A stretch of 14,922 nucleotides of DNA from Mariprofundus sp. (GCA_015485035.1 WFUI01000227.1:1-14922), one strand, 5' to 3'. Numbered from the stretch's first letter, positions 1 through 6,940 are shown. Notes: generated from the sequence alone by a model not told the origin. Numbers and translations are program-made.

Positions 1-164
1 GACATGCCTATGTTTTTGATGGCAGTATATTCGGGTTTGAAATGCTGCTGGAGATCAATCGATTCCATTAATGTTAACAGGGCGTGAGCATGCGCATTGA
101 TAATCAATGTTTGCCTTGAAGGCATTTCAAGCGCAGCCTGATATAAGAGTTTTGTGGCTGTCAT
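1..164 (-). CDS. 5' end of an unidentified protein, cut by the left window edge
   Basis: An open frame starts at an ATG (complement of 162-164) and stays open for 54 codons to the window edge. The visible protein begins MTATKLLYQAALEMPS and continues with a hydrophobic run (TLIINAHAHALLTL), ordinary for a soluble alpha/beta protein. The frame is open upstream to about 279 but offers no other ATG, GTG or TTG, so this start is the only one available. No clear Shine-Dalgarno precedes it. The spacing of small hydrophobic residues faintly recalls the N-terminus of a class I methyltransferase, but this is too weak to name it. It diverges from the secretion operon and need not be related to it. With only 54 codons visible, a chance ORF cannot be excluded. 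Confidence 0.4.
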   Translation of the reverse strand, partial: MTATKLLYQAALEMPSRQTLIINAHAHALLTLMESIDLQQHFKPEYTAIKNIGM

Positions 165-172
165 GGTTTGAG

Positions 173-201
173 ACTGTATGAACTGAATGAATGACTGTCC
201 A
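173..201 (-). promoter_or_regulatory. Possible sigma70 promoter of the left-edge gene
   Basis: On the minus strand TGGACA (complement of 196-201) is followed, after a 17-base spacer, by TACAGT (complement of 173-178). These match the -35 consensus in 5 of 6 and the -10 in 4 of 6 positions. The -10 ends only 8 bases before the ATG at 164, so transcription from it would give a nearly leaderless mRNA. That would fit the missing ribosome-binding site, but such weak matches arise often by chance. Confidence 0.2.
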
Positions 202-245
202 ATGGTAATGGCAGGGGAGATACAGCAGGAGTTTGAAAGGTGAAA

Positions 246-383
246 ATGAAATGGAGAGGACTGAGTAAGGCAGTTTTTTCACCTTGTATGAGTGTGCGCT
301 GGTTTAATCCTGGAACCGGATGTTTTAGGCTTACCATGCAAGCCGATGACAATCTCACCGGGCTTAATCTGGAGAGTGCATAG
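246..383 (+). CDS. Possible small protein of 45 residues, unidentified
   Basis: The ATG at 246 is preceded by AAAGGTGAAA, a good Shine-Dalgarno-like stretch. The frame encodes 45 residues beginning MKWRGLSKAVFSPCM and ending with TAG at 381-383. It is basic in its first half, with two Cys (14 and 26) and two Trp (3 and 19), and acidic near the C-terminus (DDNLTGLNLESA). There is no membrane segment or signal peptide. The start region shares 13 identical bases (GGTGAAAATGAAA, 239-251) with the gspD start region (600-612). I recognise no family. After the TAG the same frame stays open for 12 more codons, so an eroded longer gene is also possible. A chance ORF is the main alternative. Confidence 0.3.
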   Translation: MKWRGLSKAVFSPCMSVRWFNPGTGCFRLTMQADDNLTGLNLESA

Positions 384-460
384 GCTCGAAGCTGTAAGCC
401 AGAGGTTTTAATTCGTTAGGGCAAAGCATTCTCTTCTGGAATTTCCTGTTAAAATGAGTA

Positions 461-489
461 CTGGCAAGGGGCTGTAATTGCATTATGAT
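461..489 (+). promoter_or_regulatory. Candidate sigma70 promoter of the gsp operon
   Basis: CTGGCA (461-466, 4 of 6 against TTGACA) is separated by 17 bases from TATGAT (484-489, 5 of 6 against TATAAT). Transcription would begin near 496, leaving a leader of about 110 bases before the gspD ATG. A second -10-like box, TGTAAT at 578-583, lies closer to the gene but has no recognisable -35. Neither is strong, as expected for a regulated or activator-dependent secretion operon. The choice between them is a guess. Confidence 0.28.
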
Positions 490-606
490 GCCCACCTGTG
501 GAGTTATGGCGTTGTAAAGTGTTGCTGGCACATGTTTAGATAGCATCATTCTGATGCCCTGGTGTACTCATCGCATTTGTAATACCGTGATTGGTTTGGG
601 GTGAAA

Positions 607-2568
607 ATGAAAATTAAAAGTTTGAGTCTGGTATTATGCATGCTGATGCTGTGCGCGACTTCGCAGGCATGGGCTCGGGAAGTGACACTGAATTTCAAAA
701 ATGCGGATATCCGTGCATTTATTGAATTTGTATCAGGGTTCTCAGGCAAAAATTTTCTCGTGGATAACCGTGTTAAAGGTAAGGTGACCATCATTTCGCC
801 AACGCCAATTTCCGAAGATCATGCCTATGATGTGTTTCTGTCGGTGCTTGAAGTAAACGGTTTTGCAGCAGTACCCAGTGGGTCAGTGATTAAAATTGTG
901 CCACGCGCTGAGAGTAAACAGAAATCGCTGCCGATCTTGAAGAGTAGTAAGGGCAACCATAATGATGCCATGGTCACACAAGTGATACGGCTCAAATATG
1001 CTGACGCACAGCAGTTGGTGGCTCTGATTCGGCCACTGATTTCACCCAACAGCCATCTGGTTGCTTACCCGCGTGGCAATATGCTGTTGCTGACGGACAG
1101 CGCCAGCAATATTCAGCGCATTCAGTATATATTGAATTTATTGGATCGTAAGGATGCCGTCGGCGTACAGTTGTTTACACTCAAATATGCTTCAGCAGAT
1201 AAATTGGCGACTACCTTGACAACACTATATGGCGCAGCTGGTGCACCCGCGGCAGCAGCAGGCAGGGCCGGTGGGGTGAAAGCAATTGCGCATCAACCCG
1301 GGAACATGTTGATAGTGATTGGTGCGCCACAAATTATCAATGAAGTGGCTGGCGTGATCGAGAAGCTTGATATTGCTCCGGAGTCGGATAGTGGTCGTTT
1401 ACAGGTACGTTATCTCAAGCATGCCAATGCGGAAGACGTTGCCAAGGTGCTCAACGAACTGGTAGGTGGGCAATCTTCGAGCGAAACCAATTCGGGGCAG
1501 AGGAAAGCGTTGTTTACCGGCAATGTGAAGGTGGTGGCTGATAAGGCTACCAATGCATTGTTGATTACGGCTGATCCCAGTGACATTAAATCGGTTGGCC
1601 GCATTATTGACAGACTGGATATACGTCGGCGTCAGGTGCTGGTCGAAGCGTTAATTGTGGAAGTCAGTGGCAATGCCATTCAGCGATTCGGAGTGGAGTG
1701 GATGGCTGCTGGCGGTAATGCCGTGGGTGTGCAGAATTTCAAGAATCTTGGCCCAATCAGCAAAGCTGTTGCTGATAATGCCAATGCTGCCCCACCTGTC
1801 AGTACATCTGCAGCTCTGGCTTCTGCTGCGCCAACCGGGTTGACTTTGGGCATTGTCAATAAAGCTTTATCTATTGGTGCGCTGTTGCATGCACTGGAGT
1901 CGGATAACGATGCCAATGTGTTGTCCACTCCCAATTTGCTGACCATGGATAATGAAGAGGCGGAGATTGTGGTGGGTAAAAATGTACCGTTCTTGACCGG
2001 TCAGAATGTGACCCAGGGAGGTACAGCAAATCCATTCCAGACCATTGAACGCAAAGATGTTGGTTTGACGTTGCGCGTGACACCTCAGATTTCCGATGGT
2101 GATTCCGTGCGTCTGGAAATATATCAGGAAATTTCTTCTGTGGATGGAGGCACAGCTGCTGAAGGTGGTATTATTACCAGCAAACGTTCAATCAAGACGG
2201 TGGTGCTGGCCAATGACGGACAGATGATTGTGCTGGGTGGGTTGATGCGGGATGACAACGCATCCAAGGTGCAGCGTGTTCCCTGCATTGGCGCGATCCC
2301 GATATTGGGTGAACCGTTCAAGTTTACCGAGAATCAGACAACCAAAACCAATTTAATGGTATTTCTCAAGCCGCATATCATTAAAAACGGTAAACAGATT
2401 GAAGAAATTACCGACCACAAATACATTGATATCAAGGATATTTACGAGCAACCCGTGGAAGGAGGAACTGTGATTTTTCAGCAACAGAAAAAACAGTTAC
2501 CGGAGAATATGAAGCCCTTTTCACCTGTCAATAACAGCAATGTCGGGGCCAAGCCGCCAGCGCAATGA
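607..2568 (+). CDS. gspD: Type II secretion system secretin GspD
   Basis: Outer-membrane secretin: a multimeric channel through which folded T2SS substrates leave the periplasm. The start is ATG 607, because GGGGTGA just upstream serves as its Shine-Dalgarno; a GTG at 601 in the same frame would overlap that site. The 653-residue protein, a usual family length, has a Sec signal peptide (MKIKSLSLVLCMLMLCATSQ..., cut likely after AWA at residue 23). Then come N0 (about 25-100), three ring-building N domains (about 123-185, 187-257, 262-340) with an Ala/Gly-rich linker near 210-223, the secretin beta-barrel (about 345-592) and a Gln/Pro-rich tail. Marker motifs include VLVEALIVEVS, VLSTPNLLTMDN, VPFLTGQ and VVLANDGQMIVLGGL. 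The usual VPxLGDIPxLG motif reads VPCIGAIPILG. First gene of the operon; its TGA overlaps the gspE ATG. Confidence 0.97.
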   Translation: MKIKSLSLVLCMLMLCATSQAWAREVTLNFKNADIRAFIEFVSGFSGKNFLVDNRVKGKVTIISPTPISEDHAYDVFLSVLEVNGFAAVPSGSVIKIVPRAESKQKSLPILKSSKGNHNDAMVTQVIRLKYADAQQLVALIRPLISPNSHLVAYPRGNMLLLTDSASNIQRIQYILNLLDRKDAVGVQLFTLKYASADKLATTLTTLYGAAGAPAAAAGRAGGVKAIAHQPGNMLIVIGAPQIINEVAGVIEKLDIAPESDSGRLQVRYLKHANAEDVAKVLNELVGGQSSSETNSGQRKALFTGNVKVVADKATNALLITADPSDIKSVGRIIDRLDIRRRQVLVEALIVEVSGNAIQRFGVEWMAAGGNAVGVQNFKNLGPISKAVADNANAAPPVSTSAALASAAPTGLTLGIVNKALSIGALLHALESDNDANVLSTPNLLTMDNEEAEIVVGKNVPFLTGQNVTQGGTANPFQTIERKDVGLTLRVTPQISDGDSVRLEIYQEISSVDGGTAAEGGIITSKRSIKTVVLANDGQMIVLGGLMRDDNASKVQRVPCIGAIPILGEPFKFTENQTTKTNLMVFLKPHIIKNGKQIEEITDHKYIDIKDIYEQPVEGGTVIFQQQKKQLPENMKPFSPVNNSNVGAKPPAQ

Positions 2569-4106
2569 AACAGTTGACCAGACTGGGCAATGACCTTGTT
2601 GATGCAGAGCGGGCGCTGCATTTTTCTCTGCAGATATTGCGCTCGGGTCCGTTATTACCGCTGAAACCGATGCCTGATGCAGCAAACCCTGTGGCGGTTA
2701 GTGATGAAGGTGAATGGCCTTGGCAGCAACTGGATGATTGTCGCCGCTTGTTCGGTTCTGAGGTGCAACCGGTGCTGGTCCCAAGAGACGCGATACTCAC
2801 TGCGCTCAACCAGGTCTTTGATATGGCCAGTGCATCTGCCGAACAGATGCTTGAGGATATGGGTGGCGATGATTTGTCACGCGAGCTGGAAGAAATTGGG
2901 GATCTGCTAGAATCCGAAGACGATGCACCGGTGATCCGGTTGGTCAATACGTTGATTTCCCAAGCGCTCAAGGAACGAGCCAGTGATATTCATATTGAAC
3001 CATTTGAAACGCGGGTGCTGGTGCGTTTCCGAATAGACGGCGTATTGCATACGATTGTACACCCACCCAAGGGCGTGCAGGCAGCGGTAACCAGTCGCGT
3101 CAAAGTGATGGCAGGGCTGGATATTGCCGAAAAACGGCATCCGCAGGACGGACGATTCAGAGTCAGGATTGCCGGCCGTGAAGTGGATGTGCGTGTTTCT
3201 CTGTTGCCGACTGCTCATGGAGAACGGGTGGTGATGCGGTTGCTGGATCGGGGTTCAGCCATGTTGACCTTGCCGGAACTGGGTATGAGCCCACCGCAGT
3301 TGCAGATGATGAAAGAGGTGATTACAGCGCCGCACGGTATTGTGCTGGTGACCGGCCCGACCGGTTCCGGTAAAAGTACAACCCTTTATGCCGCCTTGAT
3401 GGAGGTAGACCGTAAAAACCGCAATGTGATGACCATTGAAGATCCGATTGAATATCAGATCGAGGGTGTCGGACAGATGCAGGTGCAACCGAAAATCGGT
3501 GTCACCTTCGCGGCCGGTTTGCGTTCCATTTTGCGTCAGGATCCGGATATTGTCATGATCGGTGAAATTCGTGATCTGGAAACTGCCGAGATTGCTATTC
3601 AGGCCTCGCTGACCGGCCACCTGGTGTTCGCCACCCTGCATACCAACGACGCATTGTCTGCCATCTTGCGATTGCAGGACATGGGTCTGGAGCCTTATCT
3701 GGTCGCTTCATCATTGAATATGGTACAGGCCCAGCGTCTGGTGCGCCGCCTTTGCAAGCATTGTCGCCAGCAGCGCCCGGTGACACCGGAAGATTGGATC
3801 ATGCTTGAAGTAGAGCCACAGGCTTACCCTGAAGTGACACATATTTACGATGCCAAAGGCTGCGAGCAGTGCATGGGTACCGGTTATGCCGGACGGGTGG
3901 CGATTTATGAAATGGCGCGTGTCTCCGACACCATGCGTAATGCCATTCATGAAGGTAAGGGCCTGCCTGCCATGCGAAGAATCGCCAAAAAAGAGCATAT
4001 GATTACCTTGCGCCAGGATGTGGCGCGTCATGTCGCGGCCGGTGTCACCAGTATTGAGGAAGTGTTGAGAGTGACCATGGAAGATGTGGTTGCCACTGAC
4101 CCATGA
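2565..4106 (+). CDS. gspE: Type II secretion assembly ATPase GspE
   Basis: Cytoplasmic hexameric ATPase that powers pseudopilus assembly through contacts with GspL and GspF. The 513-residue protein has the N-terminal GspL-contact region (about 1-120), the N2E domain (about 121-235, with SDIHIEP and RFRIDG) and the C-terminal motor. Key motifs are Walker A GPTGSGKST (264-272), Asp box MTIEDPIEYQ (289-298), Walker B MIGEIRD (331-337, Glu334) and His box LTGHLVFATLH (349-359). A zinc-binding tetracysteine is present as C397/C400 and C433/C436, the GspE/PilB hallmark. The motif usually read AITRLxDMG is AILRLQDMG here. The start is fixed by the ATGA overlap with the gspD stop, and the gene ends in an ATGA overlap with gspF, implying translational coupling. 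Confidence 0.98.
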   Translation: MKQLTRLGNDLVDAERALHFSLQILRSGPLLPLKPMPDAANPVAVSDEGEWPWQQLDDCRRLFGSEVQPVLVPRDAILTALNQVFDMASASAEQMLEDMGGDDLSRELEEIGDLLESEDDAPVIRLVNTLISQALKERASDIHIEPFETRVLVRFRIDGVLHTIVHPPKGVQAAVTSRVKVMAGLDIAEKRHPQDGRFRVRIAGREVDVRVSLLPTAHGERVVMRLLDRGSAMLTLPELGMSPPQLQMMKEVITAPHGIVLVTGPTGSGKSTTLYAALMEVDRKNRNVMTIEDPIEYQIEGVGQMQVQPKIGVTFAAGLRSILRQDPDIVMIGEIRDLETAEIAIQASLTGHLVFATLHTNDALSAILRLQDMGLEPYLVASSLNMVQAQRLVRRLCKHCRQQRPVTPEDWIMLEVEPQAYPEVTHIYDAKGCEQCMGTGYAGRVAIYEMARVSDTMRNAIHEGKGLPAMRRIAKKEHMITLRQDVARHVAAGVTSIEEVLRVTMEDVVATDP

Positions 4107-5305
4107 GTGTCTTTTCCTATGAGGCACTGGACGGACGCGGACGACGACAAAAAGGTGAAGTCGAAGCTGAATCGGAGCGAGGTGCACGGCAAAAGCTGAA
4201 ATCCCGCCAGCTGGTGGTGCGCAAGCTTACTGCAATTGAAAAACAGCATCAGGGCAAGGGCGGTGTGAGCCAGACTCGATTGAACGCATCCGAGACAGTG
4301 CTTTTTCTGCAACAATTATCTACATTAACCGAAGCGGGCATGCCATTGATTGATGCATTGGGTTCGATTGCCGATGGCATGAGTAAACAGGCATCACGCC
4401 GGGCAGTGTTTACTATTCGCAAAAAGGTGTTGGAAGGCGGGTCGCTGGCCGAAGCGTTGCGGACTCAGCATTTCGATGAAGTGATTTGCAATATGATTGC
4501 CGCTGGTGAGGAAACAGGTCAACTGGAAGCTGTTGCATCACGGTTGGCACAATTATTGGAGCATCGTCAGAAACTGAATCAGGATTTGCTGTCAGCCACA
4601 TTGTATCCGGCTATTATTCTTGCTTTCGGTATGCTGGTCATGCTGTTTCTGATGACCGTTGTGGTACCAAAAATGGTGGCGGTTTTCGAACGTGCCGGTG
4701 GAGATTTACCTGCCTTGACCAAGGTGGTGATTACGCTGTCCGACTTTTTGCGTGAACATGGGGGCTGGCTGGTGGTTCTGGTTGCCGGCTTGTTGCTGGC
4801 TTATAAGCTGCTGATGCGTAATGAGTCGGTGCATCAGCGCAGAGATGTTTTTTTGCTTCGGCTGCCTGGTATTTCAACCCTGCTGGTGACAATAGAAACA
4901 GCCCGGTTTTCTCGTACACTGGGTATGCTCCTGGCAGGTGGCGTGCCGGCTTTGGCGGCCATGTTAATTGCCAACCAGAGCTGGTCGTTGTTGCCGTTGA
5001 AAGCTATTGGCGAGCAGGCCAGGGAAAGCCTGCGAGAAGGCGAATCGTTGGCCACGGCTTTGAAAAGTGGTGGTTATATCCCCTCTATGGCGATCCAGTT
5101 ACTGGCTGTCGGCGAGCAGAGTGGTCAGTTGGACGCCATGCTGTTGCGCATCGCCGATCATTATGAAAAAGAGGTATCTCGTAATCTGGGTCGCATGTTA
5201 ACCATTGCCGAACCGTTGCTGGTGATGTTCATGGCGGTCGGAGTGGGCGCACTGGCCATGGCGATTCTGCTTCCTATCGCCGAGATGAACCAGCTGGTGA
5301 AATGA
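4103..5305 (+). CDS. gspF: Type II secretion inner-membrane platform protein GspF
   Basis: Polytopic inner-membrane protein forming the core of the assembly platform, where GspE is thought to drive pseudopilin extraction and polymerisation. Length is 400 residues, normal for the family. After an N-terminal cytoplasmic stretch (MSVFSYEALDGRGRRQKGEV, typical of GspF/PilC), two T2SSF four-helix domains are visible, about 65-165 and 265-365. Both carry the repeated FxxxLxxLxxAGxPLxxAL-type and xGExxGQLxxxL-type motifs (GEETGQLEAV at 135-144, GEQSGQLDAM at 337-346). Membrane segments lie near 168-195, 220-238 and 368-392. The ATG overlaps the gspE TGA. The stop overlaps the ATG of the following non-canonical gene. 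Confidence 0.97.
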   Translation: MSVFSYEALDGRGRRQKGEVEAESERGARQKLKSRQLVVRKLTAIEKQHQGKGGVSQTRLNASETVLFLQQLSTLTEAGMPLIDALGSIADGMSKQASRRAVFTIRKKVLEGGSLAEALRTQHFDEVICNMIAAGEETGQLEAVASRLAQLLEHRQKLNQDLLSATLYPAIILAFGMLVMLFLMTVVVPKMVAVFERAGGDLPALTKVVITLSDFLREHGGWLVVLVAGLLLAYKLLMRNESVHQRRDVFLLRLPGISTLLVTIETARFSRTLGMLLAGGVPALAAMLIANQSWSLLPLKAIGEQARESLREGESLATALKSGGYIPSMAIQLLAVGEQSGQLDAMLLRIADHYEKEVSRNLGRMLTIAEPLLVMFMAVGVGALAMAILLPIAEMNQLVK

Positions 5306-5922
5306 AGCGTATCGGCTATATCCTGCTGGTATTACTGGCGTACCTGCCTGCCTGTCATGCTGATCCGGCTGCTGCTTATCGCCATGCCGTGAATATGGCG
5401 GCTCAGGGCGATGATCAGGGCGCCATAGCATCACTGGGAACGCTGATTGAAGTCATGCCGATGCAGACAGTTTGGCGACAACGATTATTGGCTGCACAGC
5501 AATTAATTCATATGCGTATGTCGCATCAAACATTATTTCCCGCTCAGTCCGGACCTAATCAGCACATGGCGCTGGCCGCTGCCTATGCGGCGATGCACCC
5601 GTTATTACAGGATGCGAAACGATGGCCTGCAACGCTGCTTGCTGTAATTGCACCGGGGGCCGGGCATGCCTGGCAGGGGCGCTGGCATGATGCGGGCATG
5701 GCTGCACTGATGGTTTGGCCGATGCTGATTTTAACGGCATGGGCTGCAAAAAGACGTATGGGACCGGTCACGGTGTTTTTTGCGCTGATCACTGTCTGGT
5801 TGTGGTCAGGTACGGTGTTCTCATCCATATCACTGGCGGAACGGGCCAGTGCGGAAGCCTATATGGCCTGGTGGCAAGGAGTCTGGCAGGCCTCGGGGTT
5901 GCCCGGCAGACCATGGTCATGA
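5302..5922 (+). CDS. Membrane protein with signal peptide, TPR-like stretch and PGAG...G motif; unknown function
   Basis: Not a canonical gsp gene. The 206-residue product begins with a Sec signal sequence (MKRIGYILLVLLAYLPACHA, cleavage likely after residue 20). LPAC at 15-18 could alternatively be read as a weak lipobox. Residues 21-70 look like a single TPR-type helical hairpin (AAAYRHAVNMAAQGDDQGAI, then a Pro and a second amphipathic helix). Residues 118-132 carry PGAGHAWQGRWHDAG, the PGxGxxxxGxxxxG pattern seen in small two-helix membrane domains such as TM2-like proteins. Hydrophobic segments follow near 133-148 and 155-176. The ATG overlaps the gspF stop and its own TGA overlaps the next ATG, so it is translated as part of the secretion operon. 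A role in T2SS membrane assembly together with the adjacent YidD-like protein is inference; no enzymatic motif is visible. Confidence 0.8.
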   Translation: MKRIGYILLVLLAYLPACHADPAAAYRHAVNMAAQGDDQGAIASLGTLIEVMPMQTVWRQRLLAAQQLIHMRMSHQTLFPAQSGPNQHMALAAAYAAMHPLLQDAKRWPATLLAVIAPGAGHAWQGRWHDAGMAALMVWPMLILTAWAAKRRMGPVTVFFALITVWLWSGTVFSSISLAERASAEAYMAWWQGVWQASGLPGRPWS

Positions 5923-6284
5923 TGGCGATGCAGGGCACTTTTCTCAAACTCTATGGGTTACTGGCAACAGCCAGTTTCGGTTTCGCCATGCTGTGGCAGG
6001 CAACATTGCCACCATTGTCCGGGCCGGAGGCCATGTTTATGCACTTTTACCGGAACGTGATCGGGCAGATGGATGGACGATCGTGCCCTTCCTGGCCGGT
6101 TTGTTCTCTATATGCTACGCAGGCGGTAAATCAGCATGGTCTGCTGTTTGGTTCGTGGCTGGCTATGGATCGTATCATTCATGAGCACGATGATTTGCAA
6201 AACGGCCTATGGCTGGTAACAGACGGCGAAAAACGCTTATATGACCCACTGGTGCGCAATGATTTCTGGATGCGTGAGAAGTGA
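5919..6284 (+). CDS. YidD-family protein (membrane-protein insertion efficiency factor-like), divergent
   Basis: The 121-residue product has an N-terminal hydrophobic segment (about 8-28) followed by a recognisable YidD domain. FMHFYRNVIG (40-49) corresponds to the VYQRLIS region of E. coli YidD. CPSWPVCSLY (56-65) matches the C-x5-C-S-x-Y signature (CRFTPTCSSY), and HGLLFGSWLAMDRII (73-87) matches the FGVIKGSWLTVKRV helix. YDPLV (108-112) corresponds to DDPVP. Canonical YidD is shorter (about 70-90 residues) and has RCHP/KCHP after the helix; here that reads HEHDD, with about 15 extra residues before YDP. YidD proteins assist YidC/Sec membrane insertion and are normally encoded beside yidC, so a copy inside a gsp operon is unexpected. 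The start is chosen at ATG 5919 because it overlaps the preceding TGA (ATGA); ATG 5913 is an alternative. Confidence 0.82.
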   Translation: MMAMQGTFLKLYGLLATASFGFAMLWQATLPPLSGPEAMFMHFYRNVIGQMDGRSCPSWPVCSLYATQAVNQHGLLFGSWLAMDRIIHEHDDLQNGLWLVTDGEKRLYDPLVRNDFWMREK

Positions 6285-6470
6285 AGAAGTTAAAGAGTTG
6301 TCCGGTATTCCTACAAAATATTTCTCATAGACCGGTAATGAAACAACCTGAAGCGGACAGTCGTGAGGTAGAGTATTATCATTGGTCAGCCACCTGCTGT
6401 TCAGTGTTTACTTTGTGAACCTTTGTGGTTCAGAGTTTAAAATGATTTGATGAAAATGAGAGGAAGAATC
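6285..6470 (+). promoter_or_regulatory. Intra-operon gap before gspG with alternative hairpins
   Basis: These 186 bases are the longest gap inside an otherwise overlapping operon, just before the major pseudopilin gene. A perfect hairpin pairs TGAACC (6416-6421) with GGTTCA (6427-6432) over a 5-base loop. The same left arm can instead pair with an upstream GTTCA (6399-6403), so the two structures are mutually exclusive. No T-tract follows, so this is not a classical terminator. CCGGT (6302-6306) can pair with ACCGG (6331-6335) over a long loop. TAAAAT at 6438-6443 resembles a -10 box, but its -35 region is poor. Separate or boosted expression of gspG is plausible, since GspG is needed in excess, but which mechanism applies is not visible. 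Confidence 0.45.
6338..6418 (+). CDS. Possible 26-residue leader-like ORF before gspG
   Basis: ATG 6338 opens a 26-codon frame (MKQPEADSREVEYYHWSATC, then CSVFTL) ending in TGA at 6416-6418. The stop lies exactly in the left arm of the 6416-6432 hairpin, and the ORF covers the competing arm at 6399-6403. That geometry is like a leader-peptide attenuator. There is no convincing Shine-Dalgarno upstream (ACCGGTA), and the peptide has no run of one amino acid. It may well be chance. Confidence 0.15.
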   Translation: MKQPEADSREVEYYHWSATCCSVFTL

Positions 6471-6893
6471 ATGCAAAATAATGAAATAACATTAAGCCGT
6501 GGACAAGACGAAAAAGGATTTACCTTGCTGGAGATTATGGTGGTACTGGTCATTATCGGTGTTCTGGCGGCACTGGTGGCGCCACGTTTTCTTGAACGTG
6601 CCGACGAAGCCAAAGTAGATGCCTGCAAGGTGCAGATGAAAAATATTGCTCAGGCATTAAAACTGTATCGACTGCAGCATGGTAAATATCCAGCCTCCGG
6701 TAATTTGCAGGTGCTGGCAACGGCAGGCAAGGATGGTAAACGTTATATGGACTCGCTGCCAAAAGACCCATGGGGCAATGATTTCGTATATCTGTCGCCG
6801 GGTGTGCATGGCGATTTCGACATCCTTTCCTATGGTGCGGACGGTCAGGCCGGAGGCAGCGGGTTTGATGCTGATATTGGCAGTTGGCAATAA
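6471..6893 (+). CDS. gspG: Major pseudopilin GspG
   Basis: Main subunit of the periplasmic pseudopilus. The start is ATG 6471, behind AGAGGAAGA at a proper distance; in-frame TTG/ATG codons at 6447, 6450 and 6456 would overlap or precede that site. The 140-residue precursor has a 16-residue prepilin leader (MQNNEITLSRGQDEKG) cut before FTLLEIMVV, with the conserved Glu at mature position 5. The mature part is about 124 residues. Family landmarks follow the helix: ALKLYRLQHGKYP, then LPKDPWGNDFVY, and the C-terminal calcium-binding loop GADGQAGGSGFDADIGSW. Where many family members have GGEG, this one has GGSG; the DAD residues are kept. It needs a prepilin peptidase (GspO/PilD) that is not encoded here. 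Confidence 0.97.
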   Translation: MQNNEITLSRGQDEKGFTLLEIMVVLVIIGVLAALVAPRFLERADEAKVDACKVQMKNIAQALKLYRLQHGKYPASGNLQVLATAGKDGKRYMDSLPKDPWGNDFVYLSPGVHGDFDILSYGADGQAGGSGFDADIGSWQ

Positions 6894-6940
6894 GAAACTG
6901 ACGCGGGCCTGATCATACTTACTGATATGAGTTTGGTGGT

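Larger units (their letters stand above)
165..606. other. Divergent intergenic region upstream of gspD
   Basis: This is about 440 bases with no long convincing gene. It must carry the promoters of the left-edge minus-strand gene and of the gsp operon. I see one short plus-strand ORF with a good ribosome-binding site (246-383), weak sigma70-like boxes on each strand, a short hairpin (GGCTT 328-332 with AAGCC 340-344), and an 8-base direct repeat TGATGCCC at 486-493 and 552-559. I recognise no riboswitch, terminator, tRNA or sigma54 site. Minus-strand frames at 161-358, 364-549 and 546-794 lack protein-like composition and are not reported as genes. Confidence 0.6.

Noticed and set aside
328..344. 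Hairpin GGCTT/AAGCC as part of a riboswitch (for example cyclic di-GMP type)
   Set aside because: Five base pairs only, and I could not find the conserved core of any riboswitch class around it.
161..549. Two minus-strand ORFs of 61-65 codons in the region upstream of gspD
   Set aside because: Composition is unlike a protein (scattered Pro, Ser, His, no pattern), with no ribosome-binding sites. One overlaps the start of the better-placed left-edge frame.
486..559. Direct repeat TGATGCCC at 486-493 and 552-559 as a regulator binding site
   Set aside because: Eight bases repeated once at 66-base spacing is within chance; no known operator resembles it.
3711..4187. Minus-strand 158-codon ORF across the end of gspE
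   Set aside because: Antisense to the conserved zinc-binding and C-terminal region of GspE; no domain of its own.
5715..5918. Upstream extension of the YidD-like frame (start at 5715)
   Set aside because: It would overlap the preceding gene by over 200 bases and add non-family sequence. ATG 5919 fits the ATGA overlap pattern.
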